Shown: in pieces, positions 1-8,923 of the stretch | Numbering within the stretch: position 1 is the stretch's first letter | Layout of the letters: every line of letters begins with the position of its first letter | DNA from: Clostridium sp. BSD9I1 | GTDB taxonomy: Bacteria; Bacillota; Clostridia; Clostridiales; Clostridiaceae | Direction: 5' to 3' | NCBI RefSeq assembly: GCF_900185645.1 | Contig: NZ_FYAM01000023.1 | Coordinates: 186,001-250,000, forward strand | Length of the DNA: 64,000 nt | Notes under the pieces: generated by a model | The model's input: the letters and a program-made list of their open reading frames with translations, nothing else | What the model was told of the DNA's origin: nothing | Databases searched by the model: none | Position numbers and translations under genes: made by a program

Positions 1-234
1 ACTTATTCATCTTATACATATAGATTTCCCCCTAAAAGATTATCAGTACTATTATATGAACGAAATTATAAAAACTTTACATAAGATTATGAAAAGTGGA
101 TAAGAAAATTATCTATAAACATCATATATGGAATTTAAGTTAAAATTAAGGTTCAGATGATATTATATTTTTAAGAGTAATATATTGAAAAGTGATTTGT
201 ATAACTGGTATAGAAATTTCTAGGAGGAAAGTTT

Positions 235-2244
235 ATGAATAAAAAACTTATGACTATGATAATTGGATTAGCTTTATGTACAGGCATAACGGGATGTACA
301 AAGAAAAGTGATGCAACAACTTCATATTCTACTATAATTTCAAACATTACAATGTCTTCTGGTGAAAAGGAAGTTGTAGGAGAAGCAAATACCTTTATTG
401 AATTAGCGGATACAATAACTGTAAATGGATCAGGGGCATCTGTAGATAAGAATAAGGTCACTATTACTTCTGGTGGAACATACAGCGTAAAAGGTTCTTT
501 AACTGATGGACAAATAATAGTGAATGCAGGTGATAAAGATAAGGTGTATATTATTTTAAATGGGGTAAATATTGCTTGTTCTAATAATTCACCTATTTAT
601 ATTATGAATTCTTATAAAACAATTATTTCATTAGCGGATAATACAAAAAACTATGTAAAGGATGGAAAATCTTACGTACTTGAAGATGCATCTGCTGATG
701 AGCCCAATGCAGCAATATTTAGTAAAGACGATCTTACCTTTACTGGGAAAGGTTCATTGACTGTTAATGCAAACTACAAAAATGGTATTAGAAGTAAAGA
801 TGATTTAAAAATAGAAGGGGGTACTATCAATATAACTTCTAAGGCAGATGGTATTAGAGGCAAGGATTCAGTTGTTATAACAGATGGAAATATAAAAGTT
901 AACTCAGGTGAAGATGGGATAAAATCAGACAATGCTGAAGAGTTAGAAAAGGGCTATGTATTAATTGAAGCCGGGATACTTAATATTACTGCTGTACAGG
1001 ATGGTATACAAGGTGCAACAAACACTCTAGTAAAAAATGGGAATATAACAATCAACTCAGGTGGCGGTAGTAAAAATGCAGTTGTAAAAAAAGGAGAGCA
1101 ATTTGGAGGCATGATGGGAGAAAGACCTGATTTCGGGGCTAAGCCTGGTGGTACCGATGAAGCTACTATAGCTGCTTCTAAAGCTGATACAAAACCCACT
1201 ACTGAAACTACTGAGGATGCAGAAAGCAACGAGTCAACTAGTGCTAAGGCTATAAAAGCAGGTATTAATATTGTAATAGAGAATGGAAGTTTTACCATTG
1301 ACTCTTCTGAGGATGCTATGCACTCAAATAATAACTTAGTAATTAATAATGGCAATTTTAATATATCTTCAGGTGATGATGGTATACATGCTGATTCTAC
1401 TTTAACAATAAATAAGGGAACTATAAATATTAAAAAATCTTATGAAGGTATTGAAAGTGAAACTATAACAATTAATGATGGAAATATTAATGTTTTAGCA
1501 AATGATGATGGGTTGAATGCTGCTGGTGGCAATGATTCTTCAGGAATGGATGGAAATCCTGCCAAAAGTGATCATTCAAAAACAGGAGGTGCACCTGGTA
1601 GTTCCTCTGGCAATGGTATAATAAATATTAACGGCGGCTATATTAATGTAAATGCTGCTGGAGATGGTATTGATTCAAATGGTTCAATATATATGAAAAA
1701 TGGTACCGTTATTGTAAATGGCCCTACAAATAATGGAAATGGATCCTTAGATTATGATGGAAAGTTTGAAGTGACAGGTGGCATTTTAGTTTCTGCTGGC
1801 AGCTTAGGAATGGCTCAAGCCCCTAGTTCAACTTCAACTCAAAATTCTGTGAAAGTAAATTTATCTTCACAAAGCGCTAATACCTTAGTTCGTATTGAAG
1901 GTGAAACCGGAGATAACATTATTACATTTGCACCATCAAAACAATATGCATCAGTTGTTGTATCCTCACCAAAGTTTAAAACTGGTTCCACATATAAAGT
2001 GTATATAGGTGGGAGTTCAACTGGTGCGCCTACCAATGGAGTATATTCCAATGGAATATATACAAAGGGAACAGAGGTTGGAAGTTTTACAATTTCAAGT
2101 ACTGTAAGTGAAGTAACTCAAGAAGGTGTAACTATTAAAAATATGGGTAGAGGACAAGGTGGACCTGGAGGTCATGGCGGACAAAGAGGTCAAGGAGATC
2201 CAGATGGCATGGAGCCACCACAAAAACAAACTATCCTAAGATAA
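235..2244 (+). CDS. Secreted lipoprotein, Cthe_2159-type beta-helix (carbohydrate-binding domain) family
   Basis: This 669-residue protein starts with a lipoprotein signal (hydrophobic residues 8-18, lipobox ITGC with Cys21), so it should be anchored outside the membrane. The body is built from repeated short strands with the recurring pattern G-x-I-x-I-x-S-x-D-D/E-G-I, typical of the right-handed beta-helix family named after Clostridium thermocellum Cthe_2159, which binds acidic polysaccharides and calcium. A low-complexity Thr/Glu/Ala/Ser insert lies near residues 305-340 and a Gly/Ser insert near 430-465. The C-terminal end is rich in Gly, Gln and Arg (about 640-660). The start follows a strong AGGAGG site. 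The gene stands alone and ends at a bidirectional terminator. Ligand binding is inferred from the family. Confidence 0.8.
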   Translation: MNKKLMTMIIGLALCTGITGCTKKSDATTSYSTIISNITMSSGEKEVVGEANTFIELADTITVNGSGASVDKNKVTITSGGTYSVKGSLTDGQIIVNAGDKDKVYIILNGVNIACSNNSPIYIMNSYKTIISLADNTKNYVKDGKSYVLEDASADEPNAAIFSKDDLTFTGKGSLTVNANYKNGIRSKDDLKIEGGTINITSKADGIRGKDSVVITDGNIKVNSGEDGIKSDNAEELEKGYVLIEAGILNITAVQDGIQGATNTLVKNGNITINSGGGSKNAVVKKGEQFGGMMGERPDFGAKPGGTDEATIAASKADTKPTTETTEDAESNESTSAKAIKAGINIVIENGSFTIDSSEDAMHSNNNLVINNGNFNISSGDDGIHADSTLTINKGTINIKKSYEGIESETITINDGNINVLANDDGLNAAGGNDSSGMDGNPAKSDHSKTGGAPGSSSGNGIININGGYINVNAAGDGIDSNGSIYMKNGTVIVNGPTNNGNGSLDYDGKFEVTGGILVSAGSLGMAQAPSSTSTQNSVKVNLSSQSANTLVRIEGETGDNIITFAPSKQYASVVVSSPKFKTGSTYKVYIGGSSTGAPTNGVYSNGIYTKGTEVGSFTISSTVSEVTQEGVTIKNMGRGQGGPGGHGGQRGQGDPDGMEPPQKQTILR

Positions 2245-2248
2245 AATT

Positions 2249-2284
2249 AATGAAAAAAGTCGCATAAAAGCGACTTTTTTCATT
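2249..2284. terminator. Bidirectional terminator between convergent genes
   Basis: A perfect 15-bp inverted repeat (2249-2263 and 2270-2284) encloses a 6-nt loop and has A and T runs in its arms, so it can stop transcription from both sides. It lies between the lipoprotein gene and the convergent pyrophosphatase gene. Confidence 0.9.
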
Positions 2285-2321
2285 AAATATATTTGTTAAC
2301 TTATATTTGATATCTAAAGTG

Positions 2322-3959
2322 TTACTCTGTAGCTGCAGCAGTTAGTGGTGGAATAACTTGTTTCTTTCTAGACATTATTCCTGGAACATATACACTGTTG
2401 CCTTCAAATTGAACGTTAAATGCCTTGTTTATAAGATATTTTTCATTACCAACTACAAGGAAGTCAGAACCTTCTTTTAATAGGTCGGTTACTAAAAGAA
2501 CTAAAAGATTGAAGTTTTCTTCTTGTTCCTTCTTTTCCATGTAAGCTATCATTTCATCTTTCATCTTAGCAAAACCTTCAGTATCCATAGTGTTTACCTG
2601 ACCAACACCCACTTTTAAGGATCCTATTTTAAATACCTTAAAGTCCTGATTAAAGATCTCTTCAATAGTTTTTCCTTGAAGTGAGGTACCAGCTTTAAAC
2701 ATTTCTTGTGCAAATTTTTCAGCATCTATGTTTGCAATCTCAGATAATCTCTTAAGCATTATTTTATCCATACTAGTAGAAGTAGGAGATTTAAATAATA
2801 AAGTATCGGATATTATAGCTGCACATAAAATACCCGCAATATTCTTTGAAGGTCTTATCCCGTTTTCAAAGAATATTGAAGCTACAATAGTTGCAGTACA
2901 TCCTACAGCTTCATTTCTAAAGTATATTGGATTACCAGTTTGTATGTCTCCAATTCTATGATGATCAATAACTTCTAATAGTTCAGCATCTTCAAGACCA
3001 GGGATAGATTGACTTCTTTCATTGTGGTCAACTAATATAACTTTTTTCTTGTTTTTAGAAATTAAGTGATATCTTGAAATACTTCCTATTACCTTATTAT
3101 CATCATTAACTATTGGATAACTTCTATATCTTGTTTGAAGCATTGTTTCTTTTACATCATCCACTAAATCTGTTGGATTAAATACTAGTAAATTATCCTT
3201 AGTCATAACATAACTTACAGGCACACTTTGAGGTATAAGTCTTGCAGCAGTAAAGGTATCGTAAGGAGTCATTATAATGGAACATCCCACTTCCTTTGCT
3301 TTTGCGAGTATTTCTTCGCGTACAATATGCTTGCCTGTAATTATCATAAGAGAAGCTTTTTTATCAAGTATTATTTCTTGAGCATCTTCTCTATCACCGC
3401 AAATAACTACGTCGCCTTCTTCAATAAGCTCGCAGGCACTATCAGGCTTCATAGCAGTGACTACTATTTTACCACTAAACTTTTGAGCATTTTGAGCTAC
3501 ATATATAGATTCAGCAGAAAGAGTTTCTATTATATGTTCAAGTTTAACTCCACTTTTTGAAAGTATATTATTATCCCATATATCCATATAATTAGAAGTT
3601 ATATTAGATACAGAAGCAAGACCTACAAGTTTTTCAGAGTTATCTACTACTGGAAGAGTTTTTATATTGTTTTTTGACATTATAGACCAAGCCATCTTTA
3701 AAGTTATATCAGGGTTTATTGGCGGAACTGTATCTATGTCCAGATCTTGAATTTGAGTCCTCACGGTTTCAACAAACTCAGGAGACTTTACTCCAAAATA
3801 GTCCAGTGCAAATTGAGTTTCACGACTTAATTCACCAAGTCTTACTGGGATAGCTGGTATATTTCCAGTTTTATTTTTAAAATCAGCATAAGCTATAGCG
3901 GAACATATAGAATCCGTATCAGGATTTTTATGTCCACTTATGTATATTAAATCCTTCAT
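2322..3959 (-). CDS. ppaC: Manganese-dependent inorganic pyrophosphatase with CBS and DRTGG regulatory domains
   Basis: This 545-residue protein is a family II (DHH) inorganic pyrophosphatase that hydrolyses PPi in the cytoplasm. The N-terminus carries the metal-binding motif GHKNPDTDS (residues 8-16). A regulatory insert of about 250 residues follows, with a CBS motif near 75-125, a DRTGG-like stretch and a second CBS motif near 250-305. The DHH motif (VIDHHRIGD) comes after the insert, near residue 330. The C-terminal DHHA2 domain holds the substrate-binding SRKKQ near 530. Enzymes of this layout, as studied in Clostridium perfringens, are inhibited by AMP and ADP and activated by diadenosine polyphosphates; the same is expected here. 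The start has an AAAGGAGG site just upstream. It is transcribed alone, divergently from the P-type ATPase. Confidence 0.93.
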   Translation of the reverse strand: MKDLIYISGHKNPDTDSICSAIAYADFKNKTGNIPAIPVRLGELSRETQFALDYFGVKSPEFVETVRTQIQDLDIDTVPPINPDITLKMAWSIMSKNNIKTLPVVDNSEKLVGLASVSNITSNYMDIWDNNILSKSGVKLEHIIETLSAESIYVAQNAQKFSGKIVVTAMKPDSACELIEEGDVVICGDREDAQEIILDKKASLMIITGKHIVREEILAKAKEVGCSIIMTPYDTFTAARLIPQSVPVSYVMTKDNLLVFNPTDLVDDVKETMLQTRYRSYPIVNDDNKVIGSISRYHLISKNKKKVILVDHNERSQSIPGLEDAELLEVIDHHRIGDIQTGNPIYFRNEAVGCTATIVASIFFENGIRPSKNIAGILCAAIISDTLLFKSPTSTSMDKIMLKRLSEIANIDAEKFAQEMFKAGTSLQGKTIEEIFNQDFKVFKIGSLKVGVGQVNTMDTEGFAKMKDEMIAYMEKKEQEENFNLLVLLVTDLLKEGSDFLVVGNEKYLINKAFNVQFEGNSVYVPGIMSRKKQVIPPLTAAATE

Positions 3960-4156
3960 AAAAAAACCTCCTTTTATTTACCTTATTAATAATAGCAAAA
4001 AAACAAGGAAATTTAAAGTAACTTTAAGAAGAAGCAAGAAAAATGTACAATTAAGCATATTTTTAAAATTTAAAATATTTATAGCATTTAGCACATATAT
4101 TTAATTAGTGAGAAAAAATAAATACATATTTATGTTATACATAAGGGGGGATTATT

Positions 4157-6712
4157 ATGGTAAATGAAAAAGAACTAATTCAAGGATTAGATTCCTTAGA
4201 AGCGCAAAGGAGGCTTACAAGATACGGTCCTAATAAACTTGAAAGTAAAGAAAAGATTTCACCTATAAAAATACTTTTACAACAGTTTAATGATTTTATA
4301 GTTTGGATATTAATTGCTGCAACTATAATATCTGGTATTATGGGGGAAAAGGCAGATGCGATAACAATACTTATAATTGTAATAATGAATGGTATATTAG
4401 GATTTATTCAAGAATTCAAAACAGAAAAATCCTTAGAAGCTTTGAATCAACTAGCATCACCTACTGCAAAGGTTATAAGAGATGGAGTTTTAAAAGTATT
4501 AAATGCTGAATTTCTAGTAATAGGAGATGTAATTTTAGTAGAAAGCGGAGATAGGGTACCTGCAGATGCAATAATTTTTGAGGACTCAAATTTGATGATA
4601 GATGAATCTCTTTTAACAGGGGAATCTGTAGGAGTTAATAAATCCTCTGCTAATAAATCTAGTTCGAATTTATATATGGGAACAATAGTTTTAAAGGGAA
4701 AAGGAAAGGCAAAGATAATAAGTACAGGCATGCAAACCGAAATGGGAAAAATTGCAGGCATGCTTCAAAGTATAGAAAAGGAAAAATCACCTTTAAAAGA
4801 AAAGCTAAATTCATTGGGTAAAATAATGGTTTATATGTGCCTAATAATATGTGCTATAGTTACTGCCACAGGCATATTTAGAGGACAAGATGTTACTGAA
4901 ATGTTCCTTTTAGGTGTAAGTCTTGCAGTAGCTGCTATTCCAGAGGGACTTGCAGCAATAGTGACAGTAGCTTTAGCACTAGGAGTTTCTAGAATGCTTA
5001 AGAAAAATGCATTAGTAAGAAAACTACCAGCAGTAGAAACCTTAGGATGTACATCTGTAATTTGTAGTGATAAAACAGGAACACTTACAGAAAATAAGAT
5101 GACAGTAAAGGCAATGTATTTTAATAATAGTATGTATAATTTAGATAAGGAAAATGTACCTAGTAATGTGCTTTTTAAAAAGACTGTGGCTTATTGCAAT
5201 GATTGTAATATAGACCCAAATAAAAAGGAATTAGACAAAAGTCTTTTAGGTGATCCAACAGAAACTGCTCTTATTAAAGCATTTTTTAAGGAAACAGGAG
5301 AAGTAAAAAACTTTTTAGGCAAAGCATATAGGGCTAAAGATAATCCATTTACATCTGAAAGAAAAATGATGTCTGTAGTTATGAAGGAAAATTCTAAGTA
5401 TACAGTATATTTAAAAGGGGCTCCAGAAAGAGTAGCTGAAAATTGTAAGTACATTTTAATAAATGGAGAGGTAGTTCCTTTTACATCTATTTATAAAGAA
5501 AAAGTTTTAAAAGCAGTAGAAAGTATGTCCTTTAAGGCTTTAAGATGTATAGGCGCAGCTTATAAAGAAATTTCAAATATTCATGAGAGTAATCTGGAAA
5601 AAGATCTAATATTCGTGGGAGTTGCAGGGATTATAGATCCACCAAGACGTGAAGTAAAGGATGCAGTATTTAAATGTAAACTAGCTGGAATAAGACCTGT
5701 AATGATAACTGGAGATCATAAGAATACAGCTTATGCTATAGCAAAAGAGCTTGATATAGCTAAAGATGAAAGCGAAGTAATAACTGGGGAAGAATTAGAT
5801 AAATTAAGCGACAAGGCACTAGAGAAGAAAGTAGAAAATATTAGAGTATTTGCAAGAGTAAGTCCAAATCATAAACTAAAAATAGTTAAGGCCTTTAAAA
5901 ATAATGGAAATATAGTAGCAATGACAGGGGATGGAGTAAATGATGCACCAGCAGTTAAGGAAGCAGATATAGGAATTTCTATGGGTATTTCAGGAACAGA
6001 TGTAACAAAGGAAGCATCTTCTATGATACTCTTAGATGATAACTTCAAAACAATTGTATCAGCTGTAGAAGAAGGTAGAGTAATTTATGATAATATAAGA
6101 AAGTTTATAAGATATCTGTTGTCTTGTAATTTAGGAGAAGTATTAACTATGTTTTTAGCTTCAATTTTAGCACTACCTACACCGCTTCTTCCAATACAGA
6201 TATTATTTGTAAATTTAGCTACAGATGGACTTCCAGCTATGGCACTTGGAGTAGATCCTGCAGATCCTGATATAATGGAGCAAAGGCCTCGTCCTAAGAG
6301 AGAAAGTATATTTGCAAGAGGACTTAAAGAAAAGATAGTGATTAGAGGAACTTTAATTGGAATATGTACTTTAATGGCATTTATGGCGGGTAAAATATAT
6401 AATATGGGGCTTGAAACTTCTAGAACGTTAGCGCTTTGTACTTTAGTACTATCACAGCTTATACATGTTTTTGAATGCAGATCAGAAAGACATTCTATAT
6501 TTGAAATAAAGTTTTATACTAATATGTACCTAGTAGCGGCGGTTTTTATATCTATAATAATGCTGAATTTAGTATTATATGTGCCATTTTTAAGTAACGT
6601 ATTTCATACTGTACCTCTAGACCTTGGTAAGTGGTGTATAGTTATATTTTTCTCAGGAGTAATTGCATTTATAAATAGCACTTACTTGTATTTAACTACA
6701 AAAAGAAGGTAA
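4157..6712 (+). CDS. P-type cation-transporting ATPase, Ca2+ (type IIA) family
   Basis: This 851-residue protein has the full P-ATPase plan: an N-terminal cation ATPase domain, TM1-TM2, the actuator loop with the LLTGES motif (near residue 154), TM3-TM4 with the ion-site sequence AAIPEGL (near 257), the phosphorylation motif DKTGT (Asp305), a KGAPE nucleotide-binding loop (near 420), the hinge motif GDGVNDAP (near 594) and a six-helix C-terminal transporter domain. The PEGL helix and the length fit the SERCA/PMR1-like calcium pumps. Exported ion and direction are inferred from the family: most likely Ca2+ out of the cytoplasm. The start follows an AAGGGGGG site. The gene is monocistronic, with a terminator at 6740-6781. 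Confidence 0.92.
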   Translation: MVNEKELIQGLDSLEAQRRLTRYGPNKLESKEKISPIKILLQQFNDFIVWILIAATIISGIMGEKADAITILIIVIMNGILGFIQEFKTEKSLEALNQLASPTAKVIRDGVLKVLNAEFLVIGDVILVESGDRVPADAIIFEDSNLMIDESLLTGESVGVNKSSANKSSSNLYMGTIVLKGKGKAKIISTGMQTEMGKIAGMLQSIEKEKSPLKEKLNSLGKIMVYMCLIICAIVTATGIFRGQDVTEMFLLGVSLAVAAIPEGLAAIVTVALALGVSRMLKKNALVRKLPAVETLGCTSVICSDKTGTLTENKMTVKAMYFNNSMYNLDKENVPSNVLFKKTVAYCNDCNIDPNKKELDKSLLGDPTETALIKAFFKETGEVKNFLGKAYRAKDNPFTSERKMMSVVMKENSKYTVYLKGAPERVAENCKYILINGEVVPFTSIYKEKVLKAVESMSFKALRCIGAAYKEISNIHESNLEKDLIFVGVAGIIDPPRREVKDAVFKCKLAGIRPVMITGDHKNTAYAIAKELDIAKDESEVITGEELDKLSDKALEKKVENIRVFARVSPNHKLKIVKAFKNNGNIVAMTGDGVNDAPAVKEADIGISMGISGTDVTKEASSMILLDDNFKTIVSAVEEGRVIYDNIRKFIRYLLSCNLGEVLTMFLASILALPTPLLPIQILFVNLATDGLPAMALGVDPADPDIMEQRPRPKRESIFARGLKEKIVIRGTLIGICTLMAFMAGKIYNMGLETSRTLALCTLVLSQLIHVFECRSERHSIFEIKFYTNMYLVAAVFISIIMLNLVLYVPFLSNVFHTVPLDLGKWCIVIFFSGVIAFINSTYLYLTTKRR

Positions 6713-6739
6713 ATAAAAAAGCTATTCTTAGCATAGGTC

Positions 6740-6781
6740 AGGCTGTTGATAAGCATATTTTGTCAACAGCCTTTAATCTTT
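6740..6781 (+). terminator. Rho-independent terminator of the P-type ATPase gene
   Basis: A perfect 10-bp stem (6740-6749 with 6763-6772) encloses a 13-nt loop and is followed by a T-rich stretch, 28 bp after the ATPase stop codon. Confidence 0.85.
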
Positions 6782-6886
6782 ATTAAGTTTTAAACTTTAT
6801 AAAGATTAAATTAACTTGCAAATCGTAAAATTTTAATAAAATATATATGCAAAGGAATAAAGGAGAAGGACTTTTGAAACAAGTGT

Positions 6887-6905
6887 TGAATATTATGAAT
6901 ATTCA
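6887..6905. promoter_or_regulatory. Palindrome in the leader of the sigma-54 activator gene
   Basis: An 8-bp perfect inverted repeat, TGAATATT-ATG-AATATTCA, lies about 30 bp before the start of the activator gene. It could be an operator or a short RNA hairpin. It does not resemble the TGCATA-N5-TATGCA sites found before hutU, so if it is an operator another protein may bind it. Function is not shown. Confidence 0.35.
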
Positions 6906-6932
6906 CTAAGGTAAAGGTATAGGGGGAATAAA

Positions 6933-8654
6933 ATGAATTTAAGCATGTTGGGGAATTTATTAACAGATTGCTTTTCAGGTATTATTATTCTTGATGAGGA
7001 AGAAAAGGTTATATGGAGTAACGATTTAATTGAAAAAGTATGTAATGATAAAAGTCCAATAAATAAGAAGTTTTCTGAACTGTTCTCTATTAAATTATAT
7101 GAAATTATAAAAGAATTTAAAATTATTAAGACACTGCCTGGTAATATATATAATCTAAAGGCACGGCATATTAAAGAAGAAAAAATATATATAGTATATA
7201 TACAAGAAATTACAGACATTTATAATAAAGATATAAAGCTTTACTGTTTAGAAAAAATAATAGAATCTATAAATGATGGTATTATAATTAGTAATCATGA
7301 AGGACGTGTTGTATTATACAATAAAGCTCAGGAAAATTTAGAAGAACTATTAGCAGAAGAAGTGGTTGGGAAGCACCTTTGGGAAGTTTATGAGTATAAT
7401 CCTGAAAACAATCCAGAAATGGCTGAACACAGAATGGTTTATAAGACTAGACAACCTATAATAGAAAAATATAGAGCTCATGCTTATAAAGATGGAATAC
7501 CTAAATATGTATCGTATAGCACATATCCTATAATAAAGAATGATGAAGTAATTGGTGTTTATTCTATAAGCAAAAATGAAACAAGCCTTCAATCCCTGCT
7601 TTCGGAAACTATAGAATTGAAAAGAAAATTATTTAGTAAAGGTGAAGCAAAAGAACAAAAATATAAAAATAATGGAACCACATATACATTTTCAGGTATT
7701 GTAGGAGACAGTGAGGTGACTAAGAACACAATAAAGGAGGCACAGACTGTATCATTGCTAAATAGTACGGTACTTATTGTTGGAGAGACAGGAACCGGAA
7801 AAGAAGTTTTTGCACAAAGCATACATAACTTCGGTAAAAATAAAAATGAACCTTTTGTGGCTATAAACTGTGCTGCAATTCCTGAAAATTTACTGGAAAG
7901 TACATTGTTTGGTACTATCAAAGGAGCTTATACAGGAGCAGTTACTCAAAGTGGCCTTTTCGAAGAAGCTAGAAATGGAACAATATTTTTAGATGAACTT
8001 AATTCTATGCCTATGTCAATGCAATCTAAGCTTTTAAGAGTATTACAGGAGAGGGTTGTACGTAGAGTTGGAGGGGCCACGGTAACTCCAATACAATGTC
8101 GCGTAATAACTGCTATTAATGAGGAACCTTCAAAGCTTATTGAAGAAGGACGATTAAGACAAGACCTTTTTTATAGAATATCGGGATTTTGCCTTTATAT
8201 ACCTCCATTGAGGGAAAGAATAAAAGATGTAATATGTATTGGTGAGTTTTTTATAAAAAAGTATAACAAGCTGCTAAGTAGAAATATAAAGGCTTTTTCA
8301 AAACAATTAGAGCAGATAATGATGAGCCATAAGTGGCCTGGCAATATTAGAGAACTAGAACACTTTGTAGAAAATATGATGATTAAGGCCACAGAAAATC
8401 AAAGGGAACTTAATTATGAAGACATTCCTAGATATATAAAAAATGAAATGTTAAATGAAGTAGCAGTAAATATGATACAAGATAATGAAAAAACTTTACC
8501 TGAATTTCTACGTTTTGAAGAGAAGAAAATAATTATAAATAGTTTAAATAAAAATTTATGGAACTTAACTAGAACGGCTAAGGACTTAGGTATTATACGT
8601 CAAAGTTTAGAGTATAGAATGAAAAAATTAGATATAAAGAGGGATATAAAGTAG
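6933..8654 (+). CDS. Sigma-54-dependent transcriptional activator, PAS-AAA-Fis type, probable hut regulator
   Basis: This 573-residue protein is a bacterial enhancer-binding protein. Residues 1-90 form a PAS-like sensor region and 95-215 a second PAS domain. The AAA+ domain runs from about 255 to 490, with Walker A GETGTGKE (284-291), a sigma-54 contact loop written GAYTGA (331-336; the usual form is GAFTGA) and a Walker B FLDELNS. The C-terminus has a Fis-type helix-turn-helix (about 540-570). It lies directly upstream of hutU, and the only -24/-12 promoter seen in this stretch is the one before hutU. Activation of the hut genes in response to a small molecule sensed by PAS is therefore a strong inference, but the ligand is unknown. 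Confidence 0.88.
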   Translation: MNLSMLGNLLTDCFSGIIILDEEEKVIWSNDLIEKVCNDKSPINKKFSELFSIKLYEIIKEFKIIKTLPGNIYNLKARHIKEEKIYIVYIQEITDIYNKDIKLYCLEKIIESINDGIIISNHEGRVVLYNKAQENLEELLAEEVVGKHLWEVYEYNPENNPEMAEHRMVYKTRQPIIEKYRAHAYKDGIPKYVSYSTYPIIKNDEVIGVYSISKNETSLQSLLSETIELKRKLFSKGEAKEQKYKNNGTTYTFSGIVGDSEVTKNTIKEAQTVSLLNSTVLIVGETGTGKEVFAQSIHNFGKNKNEPFVAINCAAIPENLLESTLFGTIKGAYTGAVTQSGLFEEARNGTIFLDELNSMPMSMQSKLLRVLQERVVRRVGGATVTPIQCRVITAINEEPSKLIEEGRLRQDLFYRISGFCLYIPPLRERIKDVICIGEFFIKKYNKLLSRNIKAFSKQLEQIMMSHKWPGNIRELEHFVENMMIKATENQRELNYEDIPRYIKNEMLNEVAVNMIQDNEKTLPEFLRFEEKKIIINSLNKNLWNLTRTAKDLGIIRQSLEYRMKKLDIKRDIK

Positions 8655-8665
8655 ATATTATAAAG

Positions 8666-8708
8666 AATTTGCCTATTGCATAAAAATTATGCAATAGGCA
8701 AATTTTTT
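8666..8708 (+). terminator. Terminator-like hairpin after the activator gene, containing a candidate activator site
   Basis: A perfect 18-bp inverted repeat (8666-8683 and 8687-8704) around a 3-nt loop runs into six T residues (8703-8708), 11 bp after the activator stop codon. Its core contains TGCATA-N5-TATGCA, the same dyad as at 8742-8758. The hairpin can therefore serve both as terminator and as a protein-binding site. Confidence 0.75.
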
Positions 8709-8758
8709 ATGCAATAATTTTACAAGTGTTACAACGATAATTGCATAAAAACTATGCA
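8677..8758. promoter_or_regulatory. Candidate upstream activating sites for the sigma-54 activator
   Basis: Two copies of the dyad TGCATA-N5-TATGCA occur at 8677-8693 and 8742-8758, with centres 65 bp apart. A half-site TATGCAAT lies between them at 8709-8716. They sit roughly 85-165 bp upstream of the -24 element, the usual range for enhancer-binding protein sites. Binding by the neighbouring Fis-type regulator is an inference from position and symmetry. Confidence 0.6.
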
Positions 8759-8840
8759 CTAGATACTTATAAGTCCTAATATTTACGTTGAACAAATACC
8801 CAAGCCCATTGTTTTGATGTAATGTATTTTAAAAATTCTA

Positions 8841-8857
8841 TTGGCATGGCATTTGCT
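8841..8857 (+). promoter_or_regulatory. Sigma-54 (-24/-12) promoter of the hut operon
   Basis: The sequence TTGGCATGGCATTTGCT matches the sigma-54 consensus TGGCAC-N5-TTGC. The invariant GG (8843-8844) and GC (8855-8856) are separated by exactly 10 bp. Transcription should start near 8868, about 56 bp before the hutU start codon. Confidence 0.88.
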
Positions 8858-8923
8858 ATATATAAATGTGTAAAGAAGTTAATTAAATAAATAAAAACAT
8901 ATAAGATTAAGGGGGAAATAATT

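Noticed and set aside
954-1355. 133-codon open frame antisense to the beta-helix lipoprotein gene
   Set aside because: It arises from the repetitive codon pattern of the sense gene. No Shine-Dalgarno.
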